Assembly (NCBI GenBank): GCA_031279575.1
Contig: JAITIG010000047.1
Span: forward strand, 1-23,354
DNA length: 23,354 bases
Source of the DNA: Bifidobacteriaceae bacterium
GTDB lineage: Bacteria > Actinomycetota > Actinomycetes > Actinomycetales > WQXJ01
Reading direction: 5' to 3'
Part shown: piece by piece, positions 14,912 through 22,488 of the stretch
How positions within the stretch are numbered: the stretch's first letter is position 1
Layout of the letters: each line of letters opens with the position of its first letter
Position numbers and translations under genes: made by a program
The notes under the pieces: generated by a model
The model's input: the letters and a program-made list of their open reading frames with translations, nothing else
The model's database searches: none
What the model was told of the DNA's origin: nothing

Positions 14912-16810
14912 TCAGGTGTGGGATTCGGCGAACTGAAGTTGGTACAAACTAGCGTATAGACCGCCCTCGGCCAGCAACTGGCGGTGGGTGCCACGCTGGA
15001 CAACCCGGCCCTGGTCCAACACCGCGATCAGATCCGCCTCGCGGATAGTGGACAGCCGGTGCGCGATCACCAGCGAAGTCCGCCCCTTCAGCGCCTCCGC
15101 CAAAGCCCGCTGGACCGCCAACTCGGACTCGGCGTCAAGGTGGGCGGTGGCCTCGTCCAGCACCACTATCTCAGGGGCCTTCAGCAGCAGCCGGGCAATC
15201 GCGATGCGCTGCCGCTCGCCACCCGAGAGCCGGTAGCCCCGGTCCCCCACCAAAGTGTCCAAGCCCTGCGGCAAATCCGCCGCAAACCCGGCCTGGGCCC
15301 GTTCGAGGGCCTCCCACAAAGCCGCGCGGCCGGCATCGGGCTTCGCCAGCAAGAGGTTCTCCGCCAGCGAGGCGTGGAACAGGTGCGCGTCCTGGGCAAC
15401 CACCCCGACAAGGCGGCGGATCGAGCGGCCCGCCAAGCCGCGGACGTCTTGGCCGCACAACTCCACGGCGCCGCGGGTGGCGTCGTAAAGACGCGGCACC
15501 AGCAGCGACGCGGTCGACTTGCCCGCCCCGGACGGCCCCACCAAAGCCACCATGGCGCCGCGCGGGACCTCAAAAGACACATCGGCCAAAGTCCAAGCGG
15601 GCGCTTCCTCGGCGATCTCCCCGCCTTCCAGCGAGGCCAGCGACACCTCGCGGCCCGCCGGGTAGCGGAACCAAACCCCCGCGAAGCGGATGGCCGGGGC
15701 CGGGGCCGGGGCGGCGGAACCGGCCGACCAATCCAAATCGACCGCCGCCGGCGCGTCCCGCACCAGCGGTTCCAGATCCAGCACCTCAAGCACCCGCTCA
15801 AAGGAGACCAAGGTGGTCATGACATCGACTTGGACGTTGCTCAAAGCGGTGATCGGGCCGTACAGCCGGTTCAGCAGCGTCACCAAGGCGACCACCACGC
15901 CCACCGTCAACTCGCCCTGGATGGCGAGCGCCCCGCCCAAGCCGTACACCACGGCCACCGCGATCGACGCCACCAGGCTCATCCCAATGCGGAAGGCGCT
16001 GCCGTAGAGGGCGGACTTGACCGCGATCCGGCGCACCGCGTCCGCGTCCGCCGCGTAGGCGTCCGCCTCGCGGGCCGGGTCGCCGTAGTTCTTCACCAGC
16101 GCCGCCCCCGCCACCGAGAACCGCTCCGTCATGGTCTGCGACATCCGCGCGTTCAAGTCCATCGACTGCCGCGCGATGGCGGACAGCTTCCGCCCCACCC
16201 ACCTGACCGGCGCGATGAACACCGGCAGCAGCACCAGCGAGACCAAGGTGATCTTCCAGGACATAGACACCATGGCGGCGATGACAAACACCACGGTCAA
16301 AGTGTTGGACACGACCGATGACAGGGTCGAGGTGAAGGCCCGCTGCGCCCCCATCACGTCCCCGTTCAGCCGCTGCGTCAAAGCGCCGGTGTGCGTGCGG
16401 GAGAAGAACGCCAGCGACAACTCCTGGACGTGGTTGAACACCTTGGTGCGCAGGTCGTAGATCAGCCCCTCGCCGATTTTGGCGCTCAAATACCGCTCCC
16501 CCAGCCCCAGGCCGGCCGCCGCCAAAGCGAACCCGGCCAGCAGCCCCGCCAGCCCCAGCACCACGCCCAGGCGCCCCGGCGTGATCCCCCGGTCGATGAT
16601 CGCCCGGTAGACCAGCGGCGTGACCGCTCCCAGCGCCGCGTCCACCGCGATCAGCGCCAGGAACAGGACGATGGCCCGCCGGTACGGCCGGGCGAAGGCG
16701 GCGATCCGCCGCAGGGTGCCGCGGGCGATCTTTTGCCGCGTCACCGCCGGGTCCTGGCGGAAGGACCGGAACATGGGTCCGCCAATGGGCATAGACATGC
16801 CGTCCAGCAT
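14912..16810 (-). CDS. ABC transporter half-transporter (exporter type, fused membrane and ATPase domains)
   Basis: 632 residues from the first ATG at 16810. ATGs at 16798 and 16792 are equally possible and no ribosome site decides. The N-terminal six-helix type 1 exporter domain runs from about 35 to 340, followed by a linker with an Ala/Pro-rich patch (about 370). The ATPase domain has Walker A GPSGAGKS (about 424-431), a Q-loop (V-V-A-Q-D), signature L-S-G-G-E-R-Q (about 528-534), Walker B with V-V-L-D-E-A-T and a D-loop (about 546-556), and a switch His (A-H-R-L-S-T). All ATPase motifs are intact, so a homodimer could work alone. The closest plan is the MsbA/BmrA-type exporter of lipids or drugs; substrate unknown. 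It has its own transcription unit: convergent with the M20 gene, with about 230 bp upstream. Confidence 0.92.
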   Translation of the reverse strand: MLDGMSMPIGGPMFRSFRQDPAVTRQKIARGTLRRIAAFARPYRRAIVLFLALIAVDAALGAVTPLVYRAIIDRGITPGRLGVVLGLAGLLAGFALAAAGLGLGERYLSAKIGEGLIYDLRTKVFNHVQELSLAFFSRTHTGALTQRLNGDVMGAQRAFTSTLSSVVSNTLTVVFVIAAMVSMSWKITLVSLVLLPVFIAPVRWVGRKLSAIARQSMDLNARMSQTMTERFSVAGAALVKNYGDPAREADAYAADADAVRRIAVKSALYGSAFRIGMSLVASIAVAVVYGLGGALAIQGELTVGVVVALVTLLNRLYGPITALSNVQVDVMTTLVSFERVLEVLDLEPLVRDAPAAVDLDWSAGSAAPAPAPAIRFAGVWFRYPAGREVSLASLEGGEIAEEAPAWTLADVSFEVPRGAMVALVGPSGAGKSTASLLVPRLYDATRGAVELCGQDVRGLAGRSIRRLVGVVAQDAHLFHASLAENLLLAKPDAGRAALWEALERAQAGFAADLPQGLDTLVGDRGYRLSGGERQRIAIARLLLKAPEIVVLDEATAHLDAESELAVQRALAEALKGRTSLVIAHRLSTIREADLIAVLDQGRVVQRGTHRQLLAEGGLYASLYQLQFAESHT

Positions 16811-16956
16811 GCCAGCGCCCGCCCGCCCCCGGCGCCGCCCCCCGCCCCGTCCCGCCCCCCGGCGCCCCCGCTACCCCCGGCCCAACCGACCGCAACGGCC
16901 CTGCAGCCCTCGTTCCGGTCGGTTTGGCCGCCTGCCGCCTGCCGCGTGGCGCTGCC

Positions 16957-16985
16957 CGATGCCGCCGGCGGGGCGGGCGGCATCG
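16957..16985. other. GC-rich hairpin between the ABC gene and the two-component operon
   Basis: CGATGCCGCC (16957-16966) pairs perfectly with GGCGGCATCG (16976-16985) over a 9-nt loop. It lies about 55 bp past the response-regulator stop and 147 bp or more upstream of the ABC gene start. It could act as a terminator for the regulator operon, but there is no T-tract. The stem carries the same GATGCCG core that recurs across the window. Confidence 0.45.
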
Positions 16986-17041
16986 TGCCTGGTTGGCAGG
17001 CGAGTGCCGCGGGTTGGGCCGGCGGGGCGGGCGAGCCGGGC

Positions 17042-17740
17042 TCAGGTTGGGGGGGATGGGGGTTTGCGCCAGCGGAAGCCCAGGCCACGGACTGTTTCGA
17101 TGCGGTCGGCGCCCAGCTTCTTGCGCAGATAGCTGAGGTAGACGTCGACCACGTTGGAGCCCGGGTCGTGGTCATACCCCCAGACCAAGGACAGGATCTG
17201 GCTGCGGCTGAACACCTGGCCGGGGCGGCGCATCAGGGTTTGGGCCAACGCGAACTCGCGGGCCGACAGCGCCACTTCGCGGCCCTCGACGAAGGCCCGG
17301 CGGGTGGCCAAATCCAAACGAACCGGGCCGACCTCGAGAACCTGCCCTACGGCCTCGGCGGCATTGGCCTTCTGGTCGGAGGTGGGGCGCAAACGCAACC
17401 GCACCCGAGCCAGCAACTCGGCGAAGCGGAACGGCTTGGTCATGTAATCGTCGGCGCCGCCCTCCAGTCCGGCCACCGTGTCGGTGACCCCGGCGCGGGC
17501 CGTCAGGATGATCACAGGCGCCCTGGCACCCGCCGCCCGCAGGCGCGCAAGCACTGCCATACCGTCCATGTCCGCCAGACCCAAGTCAAGCAGCACCAGG
17601 TCAGGCGGCTCGGCCCGGGCCAGCGCTAGAGCCTCGGCACCGGAAACCGCCCAGGTCACGGCGTAGCCGGCGCCATTGAGGCCCTTGGACAAGAAGGCGG
17701 CTATCCGCTCCTCGTCCTCCACAATCAGGATGCGAGTCAC
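17042..17740 (-). CDS. OmpR/PhoB-family response regulator
   Basis: 232 residues from the GTG at 17740, which overlaps the kinase stop by 4 bp (GTGA) and has AGGAGG upstream (complement of 17752-17757). Receiver domain: acidic pair E8-D9-E10, phospho-acceptor D52 (V-L-L-D-L-G-L), T80 and K102 (T-K-P-F). The winged-helix DNA-binding domain covers about 135-228, with S-A-R-E-F-A-L, S-R-S-Q-I-L and the closing T-V-R-G-L-G-F-R-W. All phosphorelay residues are present. It should be phosphorylated by the kinase encoded immediately upstream and bind direct-repeat promoter sites. Target genes are unknown; the PepSY gene at the head of the operon is an obvious candidate. Confidence 0.95.
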   Translation of the reverse strand: MTRILIVEDEERIAAFLSKGLNGAGYAVTWAVSGAEALALARAEPPDLVLLDLGLADMDGMAVLARLRAAGARAPVIILTARAGVTDTVAGLEGGADDYMTKPFRFAELLARVRLRLRPTSDQKANAAEAVGQVLEVGPVRLDLATRRAFVEGREVALSAREFALAQTLMRRPGQVFSRSQILSLVWGYDHDPGSNVVDVYLSYLRKKLGADRIETVRGLGFRWRKPPSPPT

Positions 17741-19530
17741 GCGGTGCCCGCCTCCTGGCGCGGCGGCCGTTCGGCTGCGGGTCCCGCCGCGCTTCCCGCC
17801 GCGAGTGCCGCTGGGCCGCCCGCCGCGCTTCCCACCCGGCCGCCGACTGCGGGTTCCGCTCCGTCCGCTGCCAGCCGACCCGCCGCGCTTCCCGCCGCGA
17901 GTGCCGCTGGGCCGCCCGCCGCGCTTCTCGGCCGGCCGCGTGCTACGGGTCCCGCCGCGCCGCCGGCTGCGGGTCCCGCTCCGTCTGCTGCCGCATTTCC
18001 CGCTGCGCCGGCTACCGCGCTTCTCGCGCCGCCGTTTGGGGCGCGGTTCAGGTGGGCGGGCGAGCCGACGGGGGGCGCGATGGCCGGCAGCACCAGCGTG
18101 AACACGGAGCCGGCGCCGGGGCTGGAGGCGACCTCTGCCCGCCCGCCGTGGGCGGCCGCGATCCTGGCCACAATGGCCAGCCCCAAACCGGCCCCGCCGT
18201 CGCGTTTGGCGCCGCTGGCGCGGGCGAACCGCCCAAAGATCCGCTGCTGGTCCGCCGGGGCGATGCCCCGGCCCTGGTCGCGCACCGCCAGTCGGGCCCA
18301 AGGCCCGTCCCAGCGCAAGGCGAACTCGATGGTTGAGCCGTCTGGCGAATACTTCACAGCGTTGGCGGCCAACTCCAGCATGGCTTCCGTCAGACGCTGC
18401 GCATCGGCCGCCACCCAGACGGCATCGTGCGCCGTCACAACCCACCGGCGCTCGCCCAAAGCCCGGGCTTTGCCGGCCAAATCCTCCAACCACGGCCCCA
18501 GCGCCAAAGGCGCCAGCTTGGCGAAACCCGGGCCGTCCGCCGCGGCCAGCGTGACCAGGGAATCTGTCAGCCGGCGCATCCGCGACAGCTCGTCCAAGGC
18601 CAGCCAGCGGGTCGCCGCCACGTCGGCTGGGTCGTCTTGTTCCATCAACTCCAAATGCCCCTGGATCACGGTCAACGGGGTGCGCAACTCGTGGCCCACG
18701 TCGTCGAGCAATTGGCGGCGGGAGTCGAAGGCGGCCTGGAGCGAGTCGAGCATGGTGTTCATCGCGCCGGCCAGTTCGCCCACCTCGGCCGGCCCGTCGG
18801 TGGCGAGGCGCCGGCCGATGTCCGGGCGCCCGCCGGCCCCGGAGGCGATTTGGCTGGTGGTGGCCGCGACCTCGCGCAGAGGGCGCAAGATGCGGCCGGC
18901 TGCCGCCCAGCCGGCGGCGGTCACAAGCGCCACCGCGCCCAAGGCCACCGGCAGGTAGCCCACCAGGTAGGACCGCGCCACCTCCGCCCGCTGCGCGCCG
19001 CGGTCGATCACCGCCGCGTAAACCCCGCCCGCCTCGGTCCCCGCCGCCGGTTCGGGGATGATGGGGACCGCCACAAAGGCATATTTGCCCAGGTCGCCGG
19101 TGAGGTGCTGGACTCGCACGGCTTGGTCGGCGGCATCGGCGCTGGCGGGGGCGCTGGTGGTCGCGGCCGTGGCGACGGCGCCCAGCGGCGCCATCAGTTG
19201 CCCGTCCGCCAGGACTTGGCCGCAAAAGGCCTGGGCGCCGGCGTTGGTCCAGGCGCCGCCCGCGCCGGCGCGCCCCAGGGTGCATTCGTCTTCCGCGTTG
19301 AGGGAGCGGGCGACGGCCCCGTCCACCAGGGATGGCAGGTCCGCTTCAGGGTGCTCCTCGACGTAGCGGTAGAGCGATTTGGCGGCGCGCTGCAAAGAGC
19401 CCGCCATGCGGGCGTCCGTCCGGCCGAGTTCCACCAGGTAGGCGATGGCCCCGGCCGCCGCCAAACCAAGGGCCGCCAGCAAGGCGATGCCGGCCGCCAG
19501 CCGCAGCCGGAAGCTGGTCGGTGAGCGCAC
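17737..19530 (-). CDS. Membrane sensor histidine kinase with Ala/Gly-rich C-terminal tail
   Basis: 597 residues from a GTG at 19530 with AAGGAG about 9 bp upstream. Transmembrane segments at about 10-32 and 187-210 bracket a sensor domain of about 150 residues with two Cys (C83, C103) that could form a disulfide. HAMP follows (about 211-265). The dimerisation domain has phospho-acceptor His280 (D-V-G-H-E-L-R-T-P). The ATPase has an N-box (N390, A-N-A-V-K-Y-S), G1 (D-Q-G-R-G-I), F-box (F-G-R-F-A-R) and G2 (G-A-G-L-G-L-A). The kinase proper ends near 485; the last 110 residues are repeats with no known role. It is the middle gene of a PepSY-kinase-regulator operon, with the kinase before the regulator, the reverse of the more common order. 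Confidence 0.95.
   Translation of the reverse strand: MRSPTSFRLRLAAGIALLAALGLAAAGAIAYLVELGRTDARMAGSLQRAAKSLYRYVEEHPEADLPSLVDGAVARSLNAEDECTLGRAGAGGAWTNAGAQAFCGQVLADGQLMAPLGAVATAATTSAPASADAADQAVRVQHLTGDLGKYAFVAVPIIPEPAAGTEAGGVYAAVIDRGAQRAEVARSYLVGYLPVALGAVALVTAAGWAAAGRILRPLREVAATTSQIASGAGGRPDIGRRLATDGPAEVGELAGAMNTMLDSLQAAFDSRRQLLDDVGHELRTPLTVIQGHLELMEQDDPADVAATRWLALDELSRMRRLTDSLVTLAAADGPGFAKLAPLALGPWLEDLAGKARALGERRWVVTAHDAVWVAADAQRLTEAMLELAANAVKYSPDGSTIEFALRWDGPWARLAVRDQGRGIAPADQQRIFGRFARASGAKRDGGAGLGLAIVARIAAAHGGRAEVASSPGAGSVFTLVLPAIAPPVGSPAHLNRAPNGGARSAVAGAAGNAAADGAGPAAGGAAGPVARGRPRSAAGGPAALAAGSAAGRLAADGAEPAVGGRVGSAAGGPAALAAGSAAGPAAERPPRQEAGTA
17785..18040 (-). repeat. 96-bp repeat in the histidine kinase tail
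   Basis: CGCCGCGCTTCCCGCC starts at 17785 and at 17881, a 96-bp spacing (32 codons). The copies are near identical for about 50 bp and then diverge, and further degenerate units run to about 18040. They code an Ala/Gly-rich tail (A-A-G-G-P-A-A-L-A-A-G-S-A-A-G). Frame is kept to the stop that overlaps the regulator start. Confidence 0.8.
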
Positions 19531-19594
19531 TTGGCGGGCTCCTTGCTTTTCGCTGGGCGGCCGGACGGCCGGCCGGGTTGGCGGATCGCCGGCC

Positions 19595-20578
19595 TCAGTC
19601 GAGGTCGTCGACTTTCCATTTGAGTATGGCGCCGGTGATGGCGTCGATCTCGAACTCGTACTCGAGCCAGCCGTGGATCATCTCGCCTTCGTATTTGGCG
19701 TGGTTCTTGTACCGCTCGAATTCGAGCCTGATCGAGGTCGCCCCCGGCACCTGCGCCAAGGCGATCTCCTTGGCCTGCTGCTCGGTGATGAACTGCGGGG
19801 CCGCCGGTGCGGCTACCCCGCCTCCGGTCGCAGCGCCCGATGCCGTCTGCCCGCCCGCCGTAGCGCCCGAAGCCGTCTGCCCGCCCGCCGTAGCGCCCGA
19901 TGCCGCCGCCGCGCCTGCTGCGGCATCGCCCGTCGCCGCTGGGGCGTTGGCCGTCGCCTCCGGCGCGGCTTCGGCGGCTGGTTGCGGGGATCCGGCGCCG
20001 GGTCCGGCGGTGGCGTCCGCGCTTGGCGTGGCCGCGATCGGAAACCGGATCGGCTCGCCCACCACCGGCCCGGCCTTGGCCCGCCCGTCGCCCATGATGG
20101 CCGCGGTGCCCAAGGCCCCCGCGGCCGCCGCCAGGATCAGGCCAACCGCCGCCACAGCCGCGATCCTCCCCCGCGACCAACCCCTGCCCCGCCCCGGCGC
20201 GGCCCCGCCGCCCCCGCCCGGCGCCCCGGCCGCCATCCCCGTGGGGACCCCGCCCGGCGCCCCAAGGATTCCGCCAGTAGATGCCGAGCCCGGTCCCGCC
20301 ACTGCCCATGGCGCCGGCCCGGCCGGCGGTCCGGGGGTTGGCCCGGTAGACGGCCTCGCAAACGGGCCTGGGGGCGGTCCCCCGGCTGGCGCCTCCGGCG
20401 AACCGGGTGGCGGGCCCCCGACCAGCGCAAACGGTGGTCCTGGGAGCGAGCCCGGTCCCGGCCCGGCCGGGGATCCCAGCGGCGGCGCTCCGGCCGGTCC
20501 GGGCGGCGGGCCGCTGGCCGGGTAGTTGGGCTGGTCCGAGTCTGGGTGGGGATGCTGCTGTGCCATGCCCTCCATCAT
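19595..20578 (-). CDS. Single-pass membrane protein with extracytoplasmic PepSY domain
   Basis: 327 residues from the ATG at 20578. ATGs at 20575 and 20566 are as likely, and an in-frame extension to 20731 is open but lacks support. The N-terminal 110 or so residues are Pro/Gly-rich and probably cytoplasmic. One transmembrane segment (about 137-163, A-A-V-A-A-V-G-L-I-L-A-A-A-A) follows a basic R-G-R-G-W-S-R-G-R. Outside lies an Ala/Thr linker with decapeptide repeats, then one PepSY domain (about 262-327: E-Q-Q-A-K-E-I-A, later Y-E-F-E-I-D-A-I-T-G-A-I-L-K-W). PepSY domains occur in peptidase inhibitors and in sensors of envelope state. The gene heads an operon with the kinase 64 bp downstream, so it may modulate or be a target of that kinase. 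Confidence 0.85.
   Translation of the reverse strand: MMEGMAQQHPHPDSDQPNYPASGPPPGPAGAPPLGSPAGPGPGSLPGPPFALVGGPPPGSPEAPAGGPPPGPFARPSTGPTPGPPAGPAPWAVAGPGSASTGGILGAPGGVPTGMAAGAPGGGGGAAPGRGRGWSRGRIAAVAAVGLILAAAAGALGTAAIMGDGRAKAGPVVGEPIRFPIAATPSADATAGPGAGSPQPAAEAAPEATANAPAATGDAAAGAAAASGATAGGQTASGATAGGQTASGAATGGGVAAPAAPQFITEQQAKEIALAQVPGATSIRLEFERYKNHAKYEGEMIHGWLEYEFEIDAITGAILKWKVDDLD
19835..19904 (-). repeat. 30-bp repeat in the PepSY protein linker
   Basis: Two near-identical 30-bp units plus a partial third code A-S-G-A-T-A-G-G-Q-T. Copies differ chiefly in CCGATGCC against CCGAAGCC. They lie between the membrane segment and the PepSY domain. Confidence 0.8.
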
Positions 20579-20900
20579 GCCCAGCCCAATTAAGCCAACC
20601 GTTAAACCCGTGTGAGAGTTTCCTAAGAACCCCGCGCCCCGCCTGCCCTCCGTGGCGCAAAAGTAGCTGCGCTTGCTCTCGTCTCGCGAGCAGTCTAGCG
20701 GTTCGGCCAGCGGCTTGGGGGTTACTGTCAAGGGCTCGCCAGTGGGGACGCTGATTGTGAGGGCAGCCTTGCGGCCGGACCTGTCGAAGCCGGGGCCTAT
20801 GGCTTGGCCTTTGGGGATGGCTCATTTGGCGGCCTTGATCTCAGCCATGGCGCTGCCGCGCCATCAGCCCTCCCAGAGGCTGGACACAGCCAGGCAAAAC

Positions 20901-20943
20901 GGGGACTTGGGAGACCGACTCACCCGGTGAGACCTAAGTCCCC
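20901..20943. other. Nested inverted repeat upstream of the secreted cassette
   Basis: The outer arms GGGGACTT (20901-20908) and AAGTCCCC (20936-20943) are a perfect 8-bp match. Inside them CTCAC (20919-20923) and GTGAG (20927-20931) close on a CCG loop. No T-tract follows on either side. It could be a terminator remnant, an RNA leader structure or a protein site. Confidence 0.55.
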
Positions 20944-20950
20944 CGGACCC

Positions 20951-20986
20951 GCAACGGCAGCAGTGTATCCTCGGCCCTGCCGTTGC
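20951..20986. other. 10-bp perfect inverted repeat upstream of the secreted cassette
   Basis: GCAACGGCAG (20951-20960) and CTGCCGTTGC (20977-20986) match perfectly with a 16-nt loop. It lies about 59 bp before the first ATG of the cassette and 8 bp after the nested repeat, so it could form a leader hairpin or mark a regulator site. Confidence 0.55.
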
Positions 20987-21044
20987 CGCATGACCGTACG
21001 GCACCGCCTCGCTCTGGAGTTGCCCCCGAAAGGAGTTCCAACGA

Positions 21045-21863
21045 ATGATTCACTTCACAGCTACACAATTCAAGCGAGCCCTGGCAGCGTCTACGCTGAT
21101 CGTGGTAATTTCTGTTGGATCAGCGGCCCAGGCATCCGATCCGACGATCGACGAGATCTGGCCTGACTCAGAAACTAATCCAGTCGACTATGAGGTAACC
21201 CCCGACGACCAGCGTGAATGGAGGCAAATCGAAACCAAGGACGAAATGATAGAGGCCCTTGCCGTGCCACAGGCCGAGTTGGATTCGCTCGGTGCAACCG
21301 ATGTCGTGGATGCTGCCATGAACTATCCGCAATGGATCGACTTTCTTGCCTACTCCAGCCCCCAAGACGGCATAGACGCGGTGCGAGCCGAATCGCAGGC
21401 CGTCCAAGAACTCTTCACGCGCCCGGACGCCGTACGCGCGCTAGCGGGCATTTACGCTCAAGTCGATCTCGCCGAACTGAATGCAGCGGATCCGGATGCT
21501 AGCCTCAGGTTCCTCTTTATGGAATTGCTGCTCGCTCAGGACGAAGCGCTCAGGACGCTGTCTTCCCCAGAACGGGCCACGCTGTTGGAAGAGGCGCTGG
21601 TCAAGTGGGACGACAGGTCAACCCGTGTGAAAGGCGTCTTTTCGACGTCTTCCGCCGTCTTGCTGTGCGGGCGCGTCTTGCTCTTGGACGATGTGGCCTT
21701 CTCCCGGGAGGCCAGAGCCGTAGAAGGGCTGAGTGATTTCTTCGCTACTGGGGACACCAACGCGGTGCGACCCGAAGCCTGGCCAAAGATCGCCAGTCTG
21801 ATCGCGAAAGCCGCAAGCCCGTTGGTGAGCGTCGGCATCAGTGGCGAACTGGATATCAACTAG
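21045..21863 (+). CDS. Sec-secreted protein of unknown function, first gene of the cassette
   Basis: 272 residues, not recognised. The start is well supported: GAAAGGAGT lies about 8 bp before the ATG. The first 30 residues form a signal peptide (basic Q-F-K-R, hydrophobic A-S-T-L-I-V-V-I-S-V, A-Q-A cleavage site before S31). The mature part is acidic, Asp/Glu/Ala-rich and probably mostly helical, with one Cys (in S-S-A-V-L-L-C-G-R). There are no enzyme motifs, lipobox or anchor. Base composition and codon use are visibly less GC-rich than all genes to the left, which suggests a separate origin. The next gene starts 26 bp downstream. Ideas for its role, such as a chaperone, inhibitor or partner of the NCHSYAW protein, rest only on adjacency. 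Confidence 0.8.
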   Translation: MIHFTATQFKRALAASTLIVVISVGSAAQASDPTIDEIWPDSETNPVDYEVTPDDQREWRQIETKDEMIEALAVPQAELDSLGATDVVDAAMNYPQWIDFLAYSSPQDGIDAVRAESQAVQELFTRPDAVRALAGIYAQVDLAELNAADPDASLRFLFMELLLAQDEALRTLSSPERATLLEEALVKWDDRSTRVKGVFSTSSAVLLCGRVLLLDDVAFSREARAVEGLSDFFATGDTNAVRPEAWPKIASLIAKAASPLVSVGISGELDIN

Positions 21864-21889
21864 TCGTAATCGGAAGCGAGGATGGCATA

Positions 21890-22474
21890 ATGACTGCAAC
21901 CAACGAAACCAGCACCTTGAGCCGATTGAGCCGCGCCGCAGGATCCCTACTGCTAACTGCCGCTCTGACGGTTGCAATGTCCGGCGCGGCACTCGGTATT
22001 ACGTACATCGGCACGAAGGTGTACACGCCGAATCATAGCGAAGTCAGGGCCCTATCTGTGTCCGGGGATCTGACAAGCGCCCAGAAAACCTCTCTCAACA
22101 ACCAGATCAAGAAGAGTTACCCCAATGCGACCATGATTTCGGGATCCACAGCGCATTACAATTGCCACAGCTACGCTTGGTATTCGCAGAGCACAGGGTC
22201 GACGATCTGGATCAATGAGCCATACCCCTACTGGAAGGACGGAAGCTACAAACTTCAGAAGTCCACTGGCTACACCAACTCCATCCCCTCGGGCGTCGCA
22301 AACGGTGCCAAGGTATACTACGACGACGGCGCCACCTACAAGACCTATCACTCGGCAATCAAGTTCTCTTCGACGAAGTTCCGCTCGAAGTGGGGACAGG
22401 GGCCGCTCATGGAGCACAGTCCGACGTACACCCCGTACGGCGCCACAAAAAGTCTTCTTTACTACAAGAGATAG
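21890..22474 (+). CDS. Exported Cys/His hydrolase-like protein (NCHSYAW motif)
   Basis: 194 residues. GAGG lies about 8 bp before the ATG. A signal peptide or anchor spans about 16-38 (S-L-L-L-T-A-A-L-T-V-A-M). The mature part has N91-C92-H93-S-Y-A-W, then I-N-E-P-Y-P-Y-W-K-D-G-S-Y (108-120), G-A-K-V-Y-Y-D-D (139-146), Y-H-S-A-I-K-F with H154, and S-K-W-G-Q-G-P-L-M-E-H-S (166-177). A Cys followed by a downstream His on a strand, preceded by a V-x-Y-Y-D-D turn, is the pattern of NlpC/P60- and CHAP-like papain-fold enzymes. C92 and H154 would be the dyad. This could be a cell-wall or amide hydrolase acting outside the cell. The fold assignment is inference from spacing; I recall this motif type in other secreted bacterial proteins of unknown function. 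Confidence 0.8.
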   Translation: MTATNETSTLSRLSRAAGSLLLTAALTVAMSGAALGITYIGTKVYTPNHSEVRALSVSGDLTSAQKTSLNNQIKKSYPNATMISGSTAHYNCHSYAWYSQSTGSTIWINEPYPYWKDGSYKLQKSTGYTNSIPSGVANGAKVYYDDGATYKTYHSAIKFSSTKFRSKWGQGPLMEHSPTYTPYGATKSLLYYKR

Positions 22475-22488
22475 GGGGACAGGAGCCC

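Larger units (their letters stand above)
20579..21044. other. 466-bp intergenic region with structured repeats and a composition change
   Basis: This region lies between the divergent PepSY operon and the secreted cassette. Frames exist (for example plus-strand 20673-20930) but none has a ribosome site or a recognisable product. The minus-strand extension of the PepSY frame to 20731 is the only one that could be coding. From about 20590 the base composition starts to fall. Two inverted repeats (20901-20943 and 20951-20986) sit close upstream of the cassette. Confidence 0.5.

Noticed and set aside
17042..19285. 747-codon minus-strand frame covering kinase and regulator
   Set aside because: Only its last 232 codons are real (the regulator); the rest is an out-of-frame reading of the kinase gene.
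19194..20825. 543-codon minus-strand frame over the PepSY and kinase region
   Set aside because: It is an Arg/Gly-rich shadow; the overlapping PepSY and kinase frames have clear domains.
20673..20930. Small plus-strand gene of 85 codons before the cassette
   Set aside because: It has no ribosome site and no recognisable features, and it overlaps one of the inverted repeats.
22390..22488. Longer N-terminus for the lipoprotein starting inside the previous gene
   Set aside because: It would bury the signal sequence, and the GTG at 22489 has AGGAG and gives a proper lipoprotein signal.
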